A stretch of 64,000 nt of DNA from UMGS1901 sp934122115. GTDB lineage: Bacteria; Bacillota; Clostridia; TANB77; CAG-508. This document shows, in pieces, positions 53,020 to 61,175 of this stretch. The first letter of the stretch is position 1. Each line of letters starts with the position of its first letter. The DNA lies in contig CAKOVU010000006.1 of NCBI GenBank assembly GCA_934122115.1, positions 5,369-69,368 on the forward strand, given 5' to 3'. The translations under genes and the position numbers were made by a program. The notes beneath the pieces are model-generated. The model was not told where the DNA came from. It searched no databases and saw only the letters and a program-made list of their open reading frames with translations.

Positions 53020-54090
53020 ATGGAAAAAGAGAAGAAAAGCAAAATAAAAAAGATATTAGTTAATTTAACTATATTTATATTACTTATAATTTTAACATTT
53101 TCATTAGTGTTGAAAGATCAAGATGTTTCGCAAATATTTAGTGTTGCTGCCAAGGTAAAAAAACAATATATTTTATTTGCAGTGCTTGCGATGAGCATTT
53201 ACATTTTAGGAGAAGCTGTAAATATTACGAGAATTTTGAAAGAACTTGGCGAAAAATCGAAGTTTATAAGTAATATTAGATACACACTAATTGGATTTTT
53301 CTTTAGTGCAATAACTCCTGCTGCCAGCGGAGGACAGCCAATGGAAATATATTACATGCATAAGGATGATATTTCTGTTGCAAATTCTACTTTGGCGCTG
53401 TTAATGCAACTATGCAGTTTACAAATAGTTACGATAACAGTAGGAATTATAAGCGCTGTAATACATTTTGATGTGTTAAAAAGCGGATTAATTTATTTAT
53501 TAATACTTGGTATTTTCTTGAATTCAAGTGCATTAATGTTACTGGTAATTGCAATTTTTTCAAAAAGGCTTTCAGAAGGATTAATAAAATTTGTAGTAAA
53601 ATTACTGAAATTCTTTAGAATTCCTAATGTAGAAAAGAAACAGGAAAAACTTGAAAAAGAATTAGAATCATATCAAACAAGTGCAAAATATATAAAAGAA
53701 CACAAAATATTAATGCTAAAAACTGTACTAACAACAGTTGTACAAATGATAGCTTATTATAGTGTACCATATTGGATTTATTTAGCATTTGGATTAACAG
53801 AGCATAATATTTTCGAAATATTAACACTGCAAGCAGTGCTATATGCTACAGTGTCTGGAATACCTTCTCCAGGCTCAGTTGGAGTAAGCGAAGGAGGATT
53901 TTTGGGAATATTTAGAAATGCATTTCCAGAGACAATAATTAGTAGTGCAATGCTTCTAACAAGAGGAGCAAATTTCTATTTATTTATTATAATAAGTGCG
54001 ATAATTGTTATGATAAGTACATTTAGAGATAGAAGAGAAGAAAAAGAGCAGAAAAATCAAAATGAAGAAATGATAGAAAAAGCAGAATAA
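53020..54090 (+). CDS. Lysylphosphatidylglycerol synthase TM-region/flippase-like (UPF0104) protein
   Basis: 356 residues, about eight membrane helices. SAITPAASGGQPMEIYYMHKDDIS and TVSGIPSPGSVGVSEGGFLGIF are the hallmark P/G-rich loops of the LPG_synthase_TM family, which moves or modifies membrane lipids. No soluble synthase domain is attached. The ATG at 53020 has GAGGAT upstream; the in-frame ATG at 52984 has no SD. It is separated from the PBP by a short gap and is probably co-transcribed. Confidence 0.85.
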   Translation: MEKEKKSKIKKILVNLTIFILLIILTFSLVLKDQDVSQIFSVAAKVKKQYILFAVLAMSIYILGEAVNITRILKELGEKSKFISNIRYTLIGFFFSAITPAASGGQPMEIYYMHKDDISVANSTLALLMQLCSLQIVTITVGIISAVIHFDVLKSGLIYLLILGIFLNSSALMLLVIAIFSKRLSEGLIKFVVKLLKFFRIPNVEKKQEKLEKELESYQTSAKYIKEHKILMLKTVLTTVVQMIAYYSVPYWIYLAFGLTEHNIFEILTLQAVLYATVSGIPSPGSVGVSEGGFLGIFRNAFPETIISSAMLLTRGANFYLFIIISAIIVMISTFRDRREEKEQKNQNEEMIEKAE

Positions 54091-54095
54091 AGTTA

Positions 54096-54123
54096 ACCAT
54101 AAAATTTGCATGGTCATACAATA
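54096..54123 (+). promoter_or_regulatory. Candidate mother-cell (sigma-K/E-type) promoter for cwlJ-gerQ
   Basis: CATACAATA at 54115-54123 matches the sigma-K -10 (CATAnnnTA) and the sigma-E -10 (CATACAnT). An AC at 54096-54097 lies 17 bp before it, fitting the sigma-K -35. It stands 19 bp before the cwlJ start. Germination genes of this type are mother-cell expressed in Bacillus. Confidence 0.5.
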
Positions 54124-54141
54124 TAAAGAGGTGTGAATTTT

Positions 54142-54588
54142 ATGGCATATTCAGATAGAGAACTTTTGGCGAGGATGATTCAATGTGAAGCTGGCGGTGA
54201 AGGTGATAACGGAATGAAAGCAGTTGCATCTGTAATAATGAATAGAGTAAATGCTTCGGAAGGAGAATATCTTAGAGTTTCACAAGGTGGAAACATACGA
54301 AATATACTGTACCAAGAAGGACAATTTGATTGCGCTAGGGAAATTCTTGGAGGAGCATACAATAGTCAAAATATCTATAATATGATTCCAACAGAAATTG
54401 AATATAATATTGCTGATTGGGCAATAGCTGGTAATAAATTAAATGAAGTAGATATATGTTTATGGTACATGAATCCGTTTAGACCAACCTGCCCAAATAC
54501 ATTCCCGTATAATGGTTCTGGAAGTATACACACAAGACTGGGAGACCATTGCTTTTATAGGCCAACACCTCTGTATAGTAAAACATAG
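54142..54588 (+). CDS. cwlJ: Spore cortex-lytic cell wall hydrolase (CwlJ/SleB catalytic type)
   Basis: 148 residues. SDRELLARMIQCEAGGEGDNGMKAVASVIMNRV carries the catalytic Glu of the Hydrolase_2 family; QFDCAREILGGA and CLWYMNPFRPTCPNTF follow. It has no signal peptide or peptidoglycan-binding domain, like CwlJ rather than SleB. CwlJ degrades spore cortex in germination. The ATG at 54142 has AGAGGTG at 8 nt; an in-frame GTG lies inside that SD. gerQ follows 13 bp later. Confidence 0.88.
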   Translation: MAYSDRELLARMIQCEAGGEGDNGMKAVASVIMNRVNASEGEYLRVSQGGNIRNILYQEGQFDCAREILGGAYNSQNIYNMIPTEIEYNIADWAIAGNKLNEVDICLWYMNPFRPTCPNTFPYNGSGSIHTRLGDHCFYRPTPLYSKT

Positions 54589-54601
54589 AAAGAGGTATAA
54601 T

Positions 54602-54901
54602 ATGGAAGAAGATAAAATGATACCACAAGATAATTGGCCAGAAACATTAAAAAATCCGATTTATACACCGGCTTTTTTAAGGGAACAGATAGGAAAACTT
54701 ATGAGAGTGGAGTTTCTAATAGGAACCAATAATCTTGTAGATAGAATTGGAATATTGGAAGATGTTGGAGCAAGTTATATATTGCTAAGGTCATTTGAAA
54801 ATGATAGTTTGGTATATTGTGATATATATTCTATTAAGTTTATAACAATATCTACAACAGGAATATATAATGACTATTTAAATATGTATAATCAAATGTG
54901 A
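54602..54901 (+). CDS. gerQ: GerQ-like spore coat protein
   Basis: 99 residues. YTPAFLREQIGKLMRVEFLIG then VDRIGILEDVGASYILLRS and CDIYSIKFITIS follow the GerQ pattern (helix, GK, strand, second GIxEDxG strand). GerQ is needed for CwlJ to reach the Bacillus spore coat, so pairing with cwlJ supports the call. The start at 54602 has AAAGAGGT upstream; the frame is open further upstream but overlaps cwlJ. Confidence 0.75.
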   Translation: MEEDKMIPQDNWPETLKNPIYTPAFLREQIGKLMRVEFLIGTNNLVDRIGILEDVGASYILLRSFENDSLVYCDIYSIKFITISTTGIYNDYLNMYNQM

Positions 54902-54918
54902 GAAGCTAAAGGAGATAT

Positions 54919-55578
54919 ATGAAAAATATTTTATTGATAGAAGATAATGAGATAATTATAAAAGGGTTAAAATATTCGCTAGAGCAGGAGGATTTTGAAG
55001 TTACTCCTGCTAAAAGCGTGTTTGCAGCAAAACAATTACTAAATGAAAACAAATACAATCTTATTATTTTAGATGTAATGCTACCAGATGGTAATGGCTT
55101 TGAGCTATGTAAATTTATAAAAGAAAAAGAAAAGACCCCGGTGATATTTTTAACGGCAAAAGATGAAGAACAAGATGTTGTAAATGGATTAGAACTTGAA
55201 GCAGAGGATTATATTATAAAACCATTTAGAACAAGAGAGTTGATACTTAGAATAAACAACATATTAAAAAGGTATGAAAAGACAGAAAATAAAAGAATTC
55301 AAGCGAAAAATGTTGTTGTAGATGTAGATGCTTCAAGAGTTTTTGTAAATGGGCAAGAGATAGAATTTACAGCATTAGAATACAAAATTTTATTATTGCT
55401 TTTTTGGAATATTGGTAAAACTGTTACAAGAGATAGTATTTTGGACAGGATATGGGATGTCGCAGGAAACTTTGTAAATGATAATACCTTAACTGTTTAT
55501 GTAAAAAGGATACGTGCAAAGCTTGGAAAAGAAGATATTATAAAAACAGTTAAGGGAATTGGATACAGAATAGATTAA
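54919..55578 (+). CDS. OmpR/PhoB-family response regulator
   Basis: 219 residues. Receiver domain with IEDN near the start, phospho-acceptor Asp in IILDVMLPDGNG (about residue 53), and the Lys of FRTREL-region switch KP; then a winged-helix DNA-binding domain (ALEYKILLLLFWNIGKTVTRDSILDRIWD...VYVKRIRAKLG). SD AAAGGAGA precedes the ATG. Its kinase follows 11 bp later. Confidence 0.93.
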   Translation: MKNILLIEDNEIIIKGLKYSLEQEDFEVTPAKSVFAAKQLLNENKYNLIILDVMLPDGNGFELCKFIKEKEKTPVIFLTAKDEEQDVVNGLELEAEDYIIKPFRTRELILRINNILKRYEKTENKRIQAKNVVVDVDASRVFVNGQEIEFTALEYKILLLLFWNIGKTVTRDSILDRIWDVAGNFVNDNTLTVYVKRIRAKLGKEDIIKTVKGIGYRID

Positions 55579-55589
55579 TAGGTGAAAAA

Positions 55590-56819
55590 ATGAGAAATAG
55601 AAATTTAAAGAAAGTAATTGTTCAAACGATATTAGGAACAATCACAGCAATAATAGTGTTTACTGCAATATTAAAGTTACAATATAAAAGTTATGAAGCG
55701 ATAGTCAATAATACTATTATAAATATAATATCAAACATAAGAGAAAAATATCCGCAGGCTAGCGAAGAGGAAATTATAAGTATACTTCAAAATAAAGATA
55801 ATGCAGATAAAAATAGTGAAGGCTATAATATGATAAAAAAATATGGTTACAAAGACAATATATCATACATAAGGGAATTGGAAGAAAAAGAAAAGAATCT
55901 AATTAAAGTAGATGCATTAGTAATATTCCTAACAGGTGCTATAATTGCTTTAATCATAATAATAAAAAAAGAAGAAAACAATGCAGAAATAGAAAAGTTA
56001 ATTACACAACTAAACAAGATAAATAATGGGAACTATGAATTAAAGATTGAGGAAAATACAGAAGGTGAACTTTCTAAACTAAGAAATGAACTGTATAAAA
56101 CAACAATATTACTTAAAGAAGCTGCAATAAATAGTGAAAAAGAGAAAAATAATTTAAGCAATTCGATTGCAGATATATCACATCAATTAAAAACACCAAT
56201 TACATCAATAAGAATAATGCTGGATAATATTGAAGAAAATCCTAATATGGATGATAGTACAAGGGAAGAATTTATAGAAGAAATAAGCAAACAAGTTAAT
56301 TGGATATCTTCTTTAGTAATTTCATTATTGAAGCTTGCAAAATTTGATGCAGGTGCAATAGTGATGAGAGATGAAAAAATTAATCTTAATAAGTTGATAG
56401 ATAATGTGTTAGATAATATAGCTATATTAATAGATGTAAAGAATATTAATGTAAAGAAGAAAATAGATAGTGATATATACATTAATGCAGACTATAATTG
56501 GCAATTAGAGGCTCTTACAAATATAATAAAAAATGCAATAGAGCATAGCAAACAAGGTAGTACAATATATATATATGTAGAAAACAATCTTGTTTTCACA
56601 AGATTAAGAATAAAAGATGATGGTGAAGGAATAAACAAGAAAGATATAAAACATATATTTGAAAGATTTTATAAAGGTGAAGGTTCTGCAGAATCTAGTA
56701 TAGGAATAGGACTTTCACTAGCAAAAACAATAATAGAAAAAGAAAATGGAACAATTAAAGTTCAATCTGAAAAAGGAAGAGGAACAGAATTTATAATAGA
56801 ATATTTTAAGAACAGGTAA
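55590..56819 (+). CDS. Sensor histidine kinase
   Basis: 409 residues. Two membrane helices (about 8-27 and 108-127) enclose a ~75-residue extracytoplasmic sensor. A HAMP-like linker leads to the His in ISHQLKTPITSIR (about residue 200), then N-box NIIKNAIEHS, DDGEGI and GIGLSLAKTI. Complete HisKA/HATPase kinase paired with the regulator upstream. Its ligand is not evident; nearby PBP and ABC exporter genes suggest cell-envelope stress (inference). Confidence 0.92.
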   Translation: MRNRNLKKVIVQTILGTITAIIVFTAILKLQYKSYEAIVNNTIINIISNIREKYPQASEEEIISILQNKDNADKNSEGYNMIKKYGYKDNISYIRELEEKEKNLIKVDALVIFLTGAIIALIIIIKKEENNAEIEKLITQLNKINNGNYELKIEENTEGELSKLRNELYKTTILLKEAAINSEKEKNNLSNSIADISHQLKTPITSIRIMLDNIEENPNMDDSTREEFIEEISKQVNWISSLVISLLKLAKFDAGAIVMRDEKINLNKLIDNVLDNIAILIDVKNINVKKKIDSDIYINADYNWQLEALTNIIKNAIEHSKQGSTIYIYVENNLVFTRLRIKDDGEGINKKDIKHIFERFYKGEGSAESSIGIGLSLAKTIIEKENGTIKVQSEKGRGTEFIIEYFKNR

Positions 56820-56828
56820 ATAGTTACT

Positions 56829-56856
56829 AAACAGTTGTACTAAACACCTGTTTTTT
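56829..56856 (+). terminator. Weak terminator after the kinase
   Basis: Short stem AAACAG / CTGTTT with a 13-nt loop, followed by a T-run. Weak but correctly placed. Confidence 0.45.
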
Positions 56857-56957
56857 ACGTTTAAATAGGCAAATTTTAATAAAAAACTGGAAAAATATTA
56901 CAATATATGATATTATATGAAAATAAATGGAAATAAAAATAAGAGGAAGGATGTACT

Positions 56958-57743
56958 ATGATGAAATTATTGCTTATAGAGGATGACATAAAAGCATGCG
57001 ATAACTTTAGGAAAATAGCAAATTCGATGGGTGATATTGAATTTGTTGGAATAACGGATTCTGATATTGAAGGAATAAAGTGCGTAAAAGAAAATTCACC
57101 GGATGCAATAATATTAGATTTAGAGTTGAATAGTGGAACAGGAAATGGGAGCGGATTCGAATTTCTTAAAGAATTGAAGAAACTAAAACTTCCAGTAAAT
57201 CCTAAAATAGTAGTAACCACAAATGTATATTCTGATTCAGTATATGATTATTTACATTCCAATAAAGTTGATTTTATATTTTATAAGAAACAAGCAAAAT
57301 ATTCAGAACAGAATGTAATAAATACACTATTAATATTAAAAGATTATAAAGAAAATGAGCAGGTAAACCCTGAAATGGCAATTAATACAGATCAAGATTA
57401 TATGCAAAAGGTATGCGAAAAGATAGATGAAGCATTAGATTTAATAGGTGTTGGAACACATTTACAAGGAAGAAAATATCTACATGAAGCAATAAAATAT
57501 TTAATACAGAATGAAAACAATAATGAAAAGACACCAATTATTCAATATTTAAGTAACACGTATAAAAGACCAAACAGCACAATTAGCAGAGCAATGCAAA
57601 ATGCAATTTTGTATGCTTGGAGAATATCACCAATAGAAGATTTGACTACATATTATACTGCTAAGATAAATTATGAAACTGGAGTGCCTACTCCAACAGA
57701 ATTCATATATTATTATGTAAGCAAGATAAAGAAAGAACTATAA
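56958..57743 (+). CDS. Response regulator with Spo0A C-terminal-type DNA-binding domain
   Basis: 261 residues. Receiver domain: LLLIEDDIKAC at the start and phospho-acceptor Asp in DAIILDLELNSGTG. C-terminal domain (about 150-261): GVGTHLQGRKYLHEAIKYLIQ, TPIIQYLSNTYKRPNSTISRAMQNAILYAWR, the sporulation-initiation Spo0A_C fold. The recognition-helix sequence differs clearly from main Spo0A proteins (usually RVERAIRHAIEVAW), and the neighbours differ too, so this is probably a paralogue rather than the master regulator. It is followed by a hairpin, a tiny ORF and an AgrC-like kinase. Confidence 0.85.
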   Translation: MMKLLLIEDDIKACDNFRKIANSMGDIEFVGITDSDIEGIKCVKENSPDAIILDLELNSGTGNGSGFEFLKELKKLKLPVNPKIVVTTNVYSDSVYDYLHSNKVDFIFYKKQAKYSEQNVINTLLILKDYKENEQVNPEMAINTDQDYMQKVCEKIDEALDLIGVGTHLQGRKYLHEAIKYLIQNENNNEKTPIIQYLSNTYKRPNSTISRAMQNAILYAWRISPIEDLTTYYTAKINYETGVPTPTEFIYYYVSKIKKEL

Positions 57744-57791
57744 TTGTCACATAAAATAAAAGAAAATCAAAAAATGTAAATAAAATGAGCT

Positions 57792-57861
57792 ACCGCCAAT
57801 CACTTATACCACATGGTATAGGTGATATCTTTTTATTGTAAAAAATGAAAAGATTGGTGGT
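57792..57861 (+). promoter_or_regulatory. Nested RNA stem-loop covering a terminator and the RBS of a tiny ORF
   Basis: Inner hairpin: 57799-57810 with 57815-57826 (12 bp, one G-U, loop ACAT), followed by ATCTTTTT, a good terminator for the Spo0A_C-type gene. Outer stem: ACCGCCAATC (57792-57801) with GATTGGTGGT (57852-57861), 10 bp with one G-U. The right outer arm contains the GGTGGT ribosome-binding site of the ORF at 57869, so pairing would block its translation. Only three bases of the two stems compete. Confidence 0.6.
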
Positions 57862-57868
57862 GAAACCT

Positions 57869-57919
57869 ATGGATACGATGGACATTTGGGAGTGGTTAAG
57901 ATATATCTTAGGATTATAA
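57869..57919 (+). CDS. Tiny ORF encoding a 16-residue Trp-containing peptide
   Basis: ATG at 57869, stop TAA at 57917-57919. The product MDTMDIWEWLRYILGL is amphipathic with two Trp and no Cys. SD-like GGTGGTG ends 6 nt before the ATG. It lies between an upstream hairpin that can hide its RBS and a strong terminator just after it, and between a response regulator and an AgrC-like kinase, so a signalling peptide is conceivable. There is no processing gene (no AgrB) nearby. It could also be chance. Confidence 0.4.
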   Translation: MDTMDIWEWLRYILGL

Positions 57920-57927
57920 TCTTTAAA

Positions 57928-57964
57928 AGAAAGGTAAATGTTATTGATTACCTTTCTTTTTTTA
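57928..57964 (+). terminator. Terminator after the tiny ORF
   Basis: Perfect 10-bp stem AGAAAGGTAA / TTACCTTTCT with a 10-nt loop and a run of seven or more T residues. Confidence 0.92.
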
Positions 57965-57971
57965 TGTATAA
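57943..57971 (+). promoter_or_regulatory. Predicted promoter for the AgrC-like kinase
   Basis: TTGATT and TATAAT separated by 17 bp (about 57943-57971), overlapping the right arm of the terminator. It would let the kinase be transcribed separately from the tiny ORF. Confidence 0.5.
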
Positions 57972-57990
57972 TAAAGCAGGGGCATGTTTT

Positions 57991-59451
57991 ATGGATAAAA
58001 ATTTAATTAATACAATATTAAAATATTTATTAATAAACATTCTTACAATTTTAATATTCTATAGAATATTAAATAGAACAAGAAATCCTGCATTGTATAT
58101 AAAAATTTTTTTAGCTAGTATTTTTATAACAACAATAACAAGCATGATAAAACAATATATAAGTGGAATATGGATAATAATCATTACATTTTTCTTACAA
58201 TTAGGCTTTATAAAATTTATGGATAGAGAATCAAACGAATCTATATTCGTTACAAACCTCATTGCAAGTGCATTAGAATACATTATGTTCACGCTAGCTA
58301 GCATAATAGAACTTGGAGTAAAACTTAAGTTGTCAATAATTGATAGTAGCTTAAATTTAGTGATAATCTCTATAATAAATGTAATTATTTATATTATATT
58401 CTTTAAAATAAAAAGATTCAAAAAAGGTTTAGATTTTATACAGAATAAGACAAATAGCGAATATATTGATATTATAATGATAAATATTAGTTCTGTTTTA
58501 ATATTTTTGTATTGCTTATTTGGCAATTATTATGGAAATTTAACAAGACAAATTCTAGTTGCATTCATAATTCTCGGCATCATAATGTTTATCATGATTC
58601 AAAAAACTCTAATTCTGTATTATAAACAGAAACTGTTGAAGAAAACATTGGAGGAAGATAAAGAAGAAATTGCCAATAAAGATAAGAAAATTCAAGAGTT
58701 GTCAGATGAAAAGTTTAAGATAAGCAAATTAAACCACGAGTTTTATAATAGGCAGAAATCACTAGAATTAGCAGTAGAGGAATTTGTAAAGAATTCAAAA
58801 TCTGAGGCAAGTGATGAAATTGGCATTATGGATAAGATACAATCACTATCGAAAGAATATTCAGGAAAAGTAGAAGAAATAAAAACAGCTGATAGGTTGT
58901 ACACAACCAATATTCCTGAAATAGATGATATGTTTAAATATATGCAAAGTGAATGTAAAAATAATAATATAGATTTCAATTTGCAGATAAATGGAAATAT
59001 ATTTTATATGATAAACAATCTAATAGATAAAAGTAGATTAGTTACACTGATTGGTGATCATATAAGAGATGCAATAATTGCGATTAACCATAGTAATAAT
59101 AAAAACAGAAGCATCATCGCAATTCTAGGAATGAAAGATAAATATTATGAATTTTCTGTGTATGATACAGGAATAGAGTTTGAGATAGATACTTTACTAA
59201 AATTAGGATTGGAACCTGCAACTACTCATAAAGATGAAGGCGGGACTGGAATAGGATTTATTACCACTTTTGAAACAATGAAAGAGACCAAGGCAAGTTT
59301 GGTAATAGAAGAAAAGCATGGAGTAGTAGATGATGACTATACAAAATCTGTTACTATCACATTTGATGGAAAGAATGAGTATAGAATTATATCTTATCGT
59401 TCTGATGAAATAAAGAAGAAAAATAAGAACGGAAGAATAATTATAAAATAA
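57991..59451 (+). CDS. AgrC-like sensor histidine kinase (GHKL type)
   Basis: 486 residues. Six to seven N-terminal membrane helices to about residue 215, a coiled coil (EDKEEIANKDKKIQELSDEKF), a histidine in KLNHEFYNRQKSLE, and a GHKL ATPase domain (DHIRDAIIAINHSNN as N-box, FSVYDTGIEFEID, GGTGIGFITTFETM). The layout matches peptide-sensing AgrC/HPK10 kinases. An in-frame TTG at 57886 would overlap the tiny ORF; the ATG at 57991 has AGGGGC upstream. Its partner is probably the Spo0A_C-type regulator at 56958. Confidence 0.85.
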   Translation: MDKNLINTILKYLLINILTILIFYRILNRTRNPALYIKIFLASIFITTITSMIKQYISGIWIIIITFFLQLGFIKFMDRESNESIFVTNLIASALEYIMFTLASIIELGVKLKLSIIDSSLNLVIISIINVIIYIIFFKIKRFKKGLDFIQNKTNSEYIDIIMINISSVLIFLYCLFGNYYGNLTRQILVAFIILGIIMFIMIQKTLILYYKQKLLKKTLEEDKEEIANKDKKIQELSDEKFKISKLNHEFYNRQKSLELAVEEFVKNSKSEASDEIGIMDKIQSLSKEYSGKVEEIKTADRLYTTNIPEIDDMFKYMQSECKNNNIDFNLQINGNIFYMINNLIDKSRLVTLIGDHIRDAIIAINHSNNKNRSIIAILGMKDKYYEFSVYDTGIEFEIDTLLKLGLEPATTHKDEGGTGIGFITTFETMKETKASLVIEEKHGVVDDDYTKSVTITFDGKNEYRIISYRSDEIKKKNKNGRIIIK

Positions 59452-59465
59452 GGGGAGAAGAGATA

Positions 59466-61100
59466 ATGAAAATAAAAGAATTTTTTAAAAGGATGTTTAC
59501 AACGTATAAGGAGAATATTAAGCAGTATTCAGCAACAAATATTGTAATAATAGTAACAACATTAATATTAACATTAATGCCAAGTAATTTTGTTATGAAT
59601 TTTACAAGCAGATTTCTTATGATTGCAGTATTGTGTGCACTTAACTTTTTTGCGATTGAAACGTATATGCAAAATACAAAAAAACGAAGAATTTTATACG
59701 TTTTGGGAATTATTATTGCTATTGTAATAAATTATGCGATTAATGTACATATTACACGCACAATTTCGAGAATGGTAACAGGTTATTGTTTAATTGTATT
59801 ATTACTAGCAATTTTTAAAATTACAAAAGACTCAGGGGAAGGTCTTAGCAAATATATACTAAAAGTAAGTAAAAATTTACTTCATATGGGTATTACATAT
59901 ATTATTCTAAATATAGGATTAACAGCAATACTTTTTGTTTTGGAAATGCTTTTATTAGATGGAAGTAGTTTTATTGTTATAATGCTTAGAATGCAAACAG
60001 CATTATTAGGTTTATTCTTACTTCCAGCTACCATAATGGCAGTAACAGATACTAAAACAGAAGTAACAAAATTTATAGACAATATAGTTTGTTTTGTACT
60101 GTTACCATTAATATTATTAGCAACTGCTATAATTTATATATACATGGCGAAGATATTTATATTAAAACAAATACCAAAGAATGCAATATTTAGAATATTA
60201 TCAGTACTATTTATTGTATCTTTCCCAGAATGGATAGCATTGGAAAGCTATAAAGAAAAGAATAAAATAATCAACAAGCTTTGCAAGTTACTACCAATTG
60301 CTTTTATACCATTTATCGGATTACAAGTGTATTCAATAGGAGTTCGTTGTGCTGAAAATGGGTTAACTCCAATAAGATATTTGGGAATTATTTTTATAAT
60401 ATTTGAAGCAATAGCTATATTCTTAAATGTATACAAAGATAAAAAATACTTAATACATATTTATACTGCTGCCATGGTATTAATAGCCGTAGTAACAATA
60501 TGCCCAATTATAAATATGCAAACAATATCTAATATAAATCAAGGAAGAAGATTAGATAAAGCGTGGACAGAGGGCAAAGGTTTCGAAGAATTAGATGAAA
60601 GAGAACAAGATATAATAGTAAGTGCTTATTCTTATTTGAAAAAGCAAGAGGATGGAGAAAAATACATCCCCAAAAGATTAAGTAGATTGGGCTTAGGAAA
60701 TGTTTTACAAAATAGACTTGATCCATATAAAGCTACTACGTGTTATAGCACAAAATCTGCAAGCTATATGCTTGATTCAAATGGAGTAGTTAGTGTTGAA
60801 GGCTACAAACTAATGTCTAGAGTAATAGAAACCTATAATGATTTAAGTGTGGAACATTTAGAAGATTTGAATTTAAGAGACGAAATTTATATAAATTTAA
60901 AACAATATATTCAAAATGTTGCTAATGAAAATAGAACTAATAGCTCAACAGAATACATAAGTAAAAATAAGCTATTAACTATAAATGAGAATGTTGATTT
61001 TTGCATAACAGAATTTAATATTCGATATGAAGAAGATGAAAAAAATAATTTGGAAAATATAGAATACTTAAGAATTGTAGGATATCTTTTAGTAAAATAA
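59466..61100 (+). CDS. DUF4153-like multi-spanning membrane protein
   Basis: 544 residues. About eleven membrane helices to about residue 350 (GLTPIRYLGIIFIIFEAIAIFLNVY is a DUF4153 hallmark), then NQGRRLDKAW and a soluble C-terminal domain of ~180 residues. Function unknown. It starts 14 bp after the kinase with SD AGGGGAG, so it belongs to the same operon and may be an output or accessory of that signalling locus. Confidence 0.8.
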   Translation: MKIKEFFKRMFTTYKENIKQYSATNIVIIVTTLILTLMPSNFVMNFTSRFLMIAVLCALNFFAIETYMQNTKKRRILYVLGIIIAIVINYAINVHITRTISRMVTGYCLIVLLLAIFKITKDSGEGLSKYILKVSKNLLHMGITYIILNIGLTAILFVLEMLLLDGSSFIVIMLRMQTALLGLFLLPATIMAVTDTKTEVTKFIDNIVCFVLLPLILLATAIIYIYMAKIFILKQIPKNAIFRILSVLFIVSFPEWIALESYKEKNKIINKLCKLLPIAFIPFIGLQVYSIGVRCAENGLTPIRYLGIIFIIFEAIAIFLNVYKDKKYLIHIYTAAMVLIAVVTICPIINMQTISNINQGRRLDKAWTEGKGFEELDEREQDIIVSAYSYLKKQEDGEKYIPKRLSRLGLGNVLQNRLDPYKATTCYSTKSASYMLDSNGVVSVEGYKLMSRVIETYNDLSVEHLEDLNLRDEIYINLKQYIQNVANENRTNSSTEYISKNKLLTINENVDFCITEFNIRYEEDEKNNLENIEYLRIVGYLLVK

Positions 61101-61175
61101 TTTATATTGCTAATCATATATACTATACTGAATAAATGCTACATAAAAAAGCATACTAGAAATAGTAGGTGAAAT

